DNA of 64,000 nt from Oscillospiraceae bacterium (lineage in GTDB: Bacteria; Bacillota; Clostridia; Oscillospirales; Acutalibacteraceae). This document shows, in pieces, positions 60,791 through 64,000 of this stretch (position 1 is the stretch's first letter; every line of letters begins with the position of its first letter). The position numbers were made by a program, and so were the translations under genes. Location: NCBI GenBank assembly GCA_902774035.1, contig CACYHA010000013.1, positions 1 to 64,000 on the forward strand. Reading direction: 5' to 3'. A model generated the notes under the pieces. The model was given only the letters and a program-made list of their open reading frames with translations, had not been told where the DNA came from and searched no databases.

Positions 60791-60823
60791 AAAAAATAAG
60801 CGGAGCCTGAAAATCAGCCCCGC
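60791..60823 (-). terminator. Terminator of the 63-aa small membrane protein gene
   Basis: Minus strand GCGGGGCTGA...TCAGGCTCCGC forms a bulged hairpin (60823-60800) followed by TTATTTTTT. Confidence 0.65.
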
Positions 60824-60837
60824 CTGTGTTTGGATTG

Positions 60838-61029
60838 TTACGCAACTGTTGTTTCGGAAATGAAGTCACCGTCGAAGCTGGCGCAGGAAACATAGTTTTC
60901 TCTGTTGTCGGCGTCCTTGGCGTTTTTCTTTTCGATCAGCTTCTGCACTGCGATGTAAACGGCAACTGCGGCGCCGACGATCGCGGCAATGATGGCGACG
61001 ATTTTTGCGATTTTCTTAAAAGTATCCAT
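60838..61029 (-). CDS. Small single-pass membrane protein, 63 aa
   Basis: ATG 61029 follows ACGGAGG. The N-terminus MDTFKKIAKIVAIIAAIVGA is a Lys-capped helix leading into one membrane segment (about 8-30), then a charged stretch (LIEKKNAKDADNREN) and a hydrophilic end with one Cys (YVSCASFDGDFISE). It has its own promoter and terminator. No family recognised. It lies beside two large surface proteins, so a role as a small envelope partner is conceivable. Confidence 0.68.
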   Translation of the reverse strand: MDTFKKIAKIVAIIAAIVGAAVAVYIAVQKLIEKKNAKDADNRENYVSCASFDGDFISETTVA

Positions 61030-61061
61030 GAAATGTACCTCCGTATTTCTTTGTTGTGGTT

Positions 61062-61091
61062 ATTATACCATGTTTGCGGTAGGAAAGTCAA
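61062..61091 (-). promoter_or_regulatory. Promoter of the 63-aa protein gene
   Basis: Minus strand TTGACT (61091-61086), 18-bp spacer, TATAAT (61067-61062). Confidence 0.78.
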
Positions 61092-61110
61092 CCGATATTG
61101 AAGATTTTGT

Positions 61111-62070
61111 TCAATAGGAAATGTCGTAGGTCGCGGTGTGGTCGCCGTGCATCCTGGTTGTGACCGACATCACAAGGGAGCCGTGGCCTTCGCTGTTGGA
61201 GACGGTGACATGGTGCACGAGGGAGACCAGGCGGCCGCTGCTGTCCACGGTGGCGTCAATGGTGGAATTGTCGTACGTCACGGTGAAATCGTCCACCTTG
61301 GCGGCGGAGGGCAGGCCCATGGAATCCTTGTTGAGGGTCTGGAACACACCGGAATAAGTCTGCGCAGGGGTCGTCATCGTCTGGGTGTCCTTGCCGAAGG
61401 TCAGGTGCATCGTGTAGCCGCCGCCGGCTGTGGCCGTTGCCGTTGCGGATTGAACAGCGCTTTCGCTCACGCTCGCCTGCCGGCCGATGGGCGCGATGAC
61501 ATTGTTGGGCGAAAGGCCGGAATTCGCGTCCGTTCCGCCCGAAAAACGGTAGTTCACCGGCGTGGTCTTGCGGTTGCCTTCAATGATCTTGTTTGCCATG
61601 GTGCGCACCGAGGCGGGCGTGATCTCGTCGATCACCACGTTGAGCGTCTCGGTTTTCACAAGGCTGAAGTCCGGCGTGCTTTTGAGCGTGTTGACCGCGT
61701 TGAGATAGGCCGCGACAATGGCGGCTTTGCCGGTGGGGACCGTTTGTCCCACCGGGGCGGGCGCGGTCGTTTCGGTCGGTGTGCCGGGAAAAACAGAGCT
61801 GCCCGTGGTCGCGGCAGAATCCGACGCGAGAACAGAGGTGCCTGCCGGAACCGTGGTGCTGTAGCTGTTGCCGCCCGCCGTGGCAAAGGGCGCAGCGGTC
61901 GTGGCCGGCGCCGTTGTTGTGGGCGCAGTGGTGCTCGTCAGCGGCGGCAGTGTGGTCGCCGGCGGCCGGTTTTTCCGGGCGCGCAGCACGCCAAAGGCGA
62001 GAATGCCGCTGGCGATCCAAACGGCTGCAATGAGAATGCCGAGGATTTGAAAAAGTCTTTTTCGTGTCAT
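61111..62070 (-). CDS. Membrane-anchored surface protein with Thr/Ala-rich stalk
   Basis: 319 aa. Residues 9-29 form a membrane anchor; about 37-110 is a Thr/Ala/Pro stalk (TTLPPLTSTTAPTTTAPATT and similar). The remaining about 200 residues form a soluble extracellular domain (AAYLNAVNTLKSTPDF, VVIDEITPASVRTMANKI, VDDFTVTYDNSTIDATVDSS, ending DHTATYDISY) with an order of segments like the C-terminal domain of the FN3 protein encoded just upstream (10-bp gap). No known family recognised. Co-transcription with that gene is likely. Confidence 0.78.
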   Translation of the reverse strand: MTRKRLFQILGILIAAVWIASGILAFGVLRARKNRPPATTLPPLTSTTAPTTTAPATTAAPFATAGGNSYSTTVPAGTSVLASDSAATTGSSVFPGTPTETTAPAPVGQTVPTGKAAIVAAYLNAVNTLKSTPDFSLVKTETLNVVIDEITPASVRTMANKIIEGNRKTTPVNYRFSGGTDANSGLSPNNVIAPIGRQASVSESAVQSATATATAGGGYTMHLTFGKDTQTMTTPAQTYSGVFQTLNKDSMGLPSAAKVDDFTVTYDNSTIDATVDSSGRLVSLVHHVTVSNSEGHGSLVMSVTTRMHGDHTATYDISY

Positions 62071-62080
62071 AGCGTGATCC

Positions 62081-64000
62081 TTATCGGCTGAAAGAATATT
62101 TGAAGATGGAAGAGCTGACCATCGGGATGGTGCGCGGGATAAACAATATCGTCATGGTGACGTCCATGGTGAACGGATTATTGATCTCATAGGAATCCAG
62201 CGTATAGTCTTTGTTGATCTTTGCCGTGATCGTGGTATCGCCCACGGTGGAGTTTCCGATGCTGGCCTGGTTGCTGTACTGGGAGAGCTGATCGCTGCTG
62301 TCGGCAATGCTGTCCAGGAAGCCCGGATGATAGGTCGCCTTCTGCGAGGCGGAGAAGGATTCCTTGTTGAGAACGATCGTCACGGTGGTGGAGCCGTCGC
62401 CACCCGTCGTGGCGGTCACGGATTTGACGCCCTTCTTGAAGGAATTCAGGTTGTGCTGGTCATAGAGATAGGTCTTGCCGGCGTTGGGCGTGATGGCGTT
62501 ATACAGCCACAGGGTGTAATTCTTGGTGGTCGTCGTGCCGTCGGATTTCGTAGTGGTGTAGGTCGCTTCGCCGGAGGCATTGGTGAAGGTGCAGGTCGTC
62601 TTTGAGGTTTCTCTGTCCTCCACGGTCTGGCCTGCAGCGGTGGCGGAGCTCTTCAGCTCGGTCTCCGCGGTCATTTTCACCGTGCCGCTTTCATAGCGTG
62701 TATTGTTGACTGCCTGAACCAGCATGAGGGCATAGGCTTCCTTTTCCCCGTCAGAGGAGGATGCGGTGAGCGTGCCGGGCGCCGGTGTGGTGTAATCGCA
62801 GTCGTCATAGGAAAGATAGGCCTTCAAGTCGGTTTCCGCATAGGCGAGCTGCTTGTTTTCGTCGTTGATATCCAGCGCGAAGATGCGGTATTTCACGGTG
62901 CCGAGGGCCGAAACGCGGACGGTCTGGAGGTAGTTCGGCGCAAGACGCAGCGTGGCGGTGGTGCCGCTTGCCACGGGCAGCGTTTCCCATTTGTTTGCGC
63001 CGTGGGAGACCTCGGTGCGCACTTCATAGCTGCCCGCGCCGTTCGCCGCGTTCCAGGAAACGGCGGTGGTGCTGTCGGAGCCGGGGGCGCATTTCACGCC
63101 CAGATCGCTCTCCTTCATATTGCTGTACATCCGCGGCAGGATGCTGCCGGAGACGAGCTCTTCCCATTGGTTCGTTGCCGGGTTCAGCATTTCGACCGCA
63201 TATTTCGCGTTGCCGTCGTTGACCTCTTCCCAGGTCACGGAATAGCCGTTGCCGGTCTCGTTCAGATTCATTTTGACCCCAGTGATCTTCTGGGAGGCCG
63301 TGGGAGTTCTGCCGCCGGCCGGGTTAGTGGGATTTGTCGGATTCGTCGGATTCGTCGGCTCGGTGGGGTTGGTCGGCTCAGTGGGATTCGTCGGCTCCGT
63401 GGTTGCCGGCGTCGAGGTGGTGGTCGCAACGGCTTCCGGCGAGTATTCGCCGTATTGGGCGTTGCCCGCAGTGGTGTTGACGGCGCGCACGCGGAAGTGG
63501 TACTCCGTCAGTGGGGAAAGGCCGGAGACTACATGGGGGATCGCCTTTGCGGTGCCGACGGACACAAATTCGCCGCTGCCGGTCTTCTGCTGAATGTCGT
63601 AGGATTCCGCGCCCGTGACCGCCGTCCAGCGCAGGGAGATCTCGCTCCCGCTGACTGCGGTGGCGGAAAGGCCGGTCACTTTTTCCGGAACGGTCTTCAC
63701 GGTGAGGGTGCCGGGGGCGCTCTGAACGCCGCTGATCACGGCGCAGACCTGAACGGTGTATTCCGTACCCGGCGTGCGGCCGGTGACGGAAACAGAGGCT
63801 TTGTCGCCGTTATAGGTCACGTTGGCGTTCGCGTCGTTGAAGGTGCTGCCGCCGGAGGAGATGCTGATCTTATAGCTGCCGGCTTCCGCCTGACGGGTCC
63901 AGGTGAGCTTGAAGGAGGTGGTGGTCACGTCGCTGGCCGCAAGATCCTTTACGGCGGGAGGCAGAGCCTTTGCGGAGGCGATGTTGGAGTAGTTGCCGTA
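62081..64000 (-). CDS. Fibronectin type III surface protein (5' end beyond the window)
   Basis: At least 639 aa visible; the frame is open to the window edge, so the true start is outside. Two FN3 domains (TSFKLTWTRQAEAGSYKISI; GLSATAVSGSEISLRWTAV) are followed by an (EPTNPT)n-type linker, two more beta-sandwich regions (NGAGSYEVRTEVSHG), and a C-terminal domain of about 230 residues ending FTMDVTMTILFIPRTIP. The protein has the look of a long extracellular adhesin or matrix protein. Its signal peptide cannot be seen. It is followed after 10 bp by the Thr-rich membrane-anchored protein. Confidence 0.85.
   Translation of the reverse strand, partial: YGNYSNIASAKALPPAVKDLAASDVTTTSFKLTWTRQAEAGSYKISISSGGSTFNDANANVTYNGDKASVSVTGRTPGTEYTVQVCAVISGVQSAPGTLTVKTVPEKVTGLSATAVSGSEISLRWTAVTGAESYDIQQKTGSGEFVSVGTAKAIPHVVSGLSPLTEYHFRVRAVNTTAGNAQYGEYSPEAVATTTSTPATTEPTNPTEPTNPTEPTNPTNPTNPTNPAGGRTPTASQKITGVKMNLNETGNGYSVTWEEVNDGNAKYAVEMLNPATNQWEELVSGSILPRMYSNMKESDLGVKCAPGSDSTTAVSWNAANGAGSYEVRTEVSHGANKWETLPVASGTTATLRLAPNYLQTVRVSALGTVKYRIFALDINDENKQLAYAETDLKAYLSYDDCDYTTPAPGTLTASSSDGEKEAYALMLVQAVNNTRYESGTVKMTAETELKSSATAAGQTVEDRETSKTTCTFTNASGEATYTTTKSDGTTTTKNYTLWLYNAITPNAGKTYLYDQHNLNSFKKGVKSVTATTGGDGSTTVTIVLNKESFSASQKATYHPGFLDSIADSSDQLSQYSNQASIGNSTVGDTTITAKINKDYTLDSYEINNPFTMDVTMTILFIPRTIPMVSSSIFKYSFSR
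63321..63402 (-). repeat. In-frame repeat encoding a Pro-Thr-Asn linker
   Basis: Tandem 9- and 18-base units on the minus strand encode repeated EPTNPT and NPTNPT within the FN3 protein, separating FN3 domains from the distal part. Copy number is likely variable. Confidence 0.8.

Overview
The window looks like chromosomal DNA of a GC-rich, spore-forming member of the Clostridia, probably Oscillospiraceae/Ruminococcaceae-like. The evidence is a set of forespore regulators (spoIIAA-spoIIAB-sigF, sigG), the DapL route to diaminopimelate, a T-box in front of valS, an ANTAR regulator next to glnA, AGGAGG-type ribosome sites, TTG/GTG starts and many exported lipoproteins and hydrolases. Assignment to a genus cannot be made from this sequence alone. 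No phage, plasmid, IS transposase or CRISPR array was found.

Layout. 1-9.1 kb: tRNA-Asn, a secreted CotH-like protein, a polar amino-acid ABC importer, a secreted SGNH hydrolase, two micro-ORFs, an exported LRR/FN3/VanY carboxypeptidase and another micro-ORF. 9.1-17.1 kb: Na/Pi transporter, then a six-gene operon (mutarotase, two zinc dehydrogenases, UxaB-like, UxaA-like, lactonase-like) that reads as a complete oxidative sugar route to 2-keto-3-deoxygluconate, best fitting L-galactose/L-galactonate. 17.1-23.7 kb: a non-coding gap rich in DnaA-box-like 9-mers, an S1-domain protein, and the housekeeping run DUF951-prfA-tsaC-coaE-slt-M18 peptidase. 23.7-28.1 kb: a micro-ORF, a DUF3048 lipoprotein, galM, a CE2-like esterase, tRNA-Leu. 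28.2-38.8 kb: amino-acid and nucleotide nitrogen metabolism (asnB-guaA-pyrG-dapF-dapL, gdhA, glnA, ANTAR regulator). 39-46 kb: valS with a T-box, lacZ, sigG. 46-52 kb: recA-recX-rimO-vat and the spoIIA operon, closed by a four-copy 79-bp repeat. 52-64 kb: exported and surface proteins, a flavin reductase, an exported alpha/beta hydrolase, a small operon with an unknown Sm-like protein, a GPH sugar transporter, and two neighbouring surface proteins that seem to share a C-terminal domain.

Most notable. First, a recurring theme of short amphipathic helices: they form the C-terminal tails of three unrelated secreted enzymes, and they are also encoded alone by several micro-ORFs with their own promoters and ribosome sites. 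Second, the sugar-acid operon. Third, a 98-nt perfect four-way-junction (cloverleaf) element at 55513-55610 flanked by more perfect hairpins. Fourth, an AATTCGG-repeat-bounded insert between the valS T-box terminator and the valS start. All assignments rest on reading motifs and context; no database search was run.
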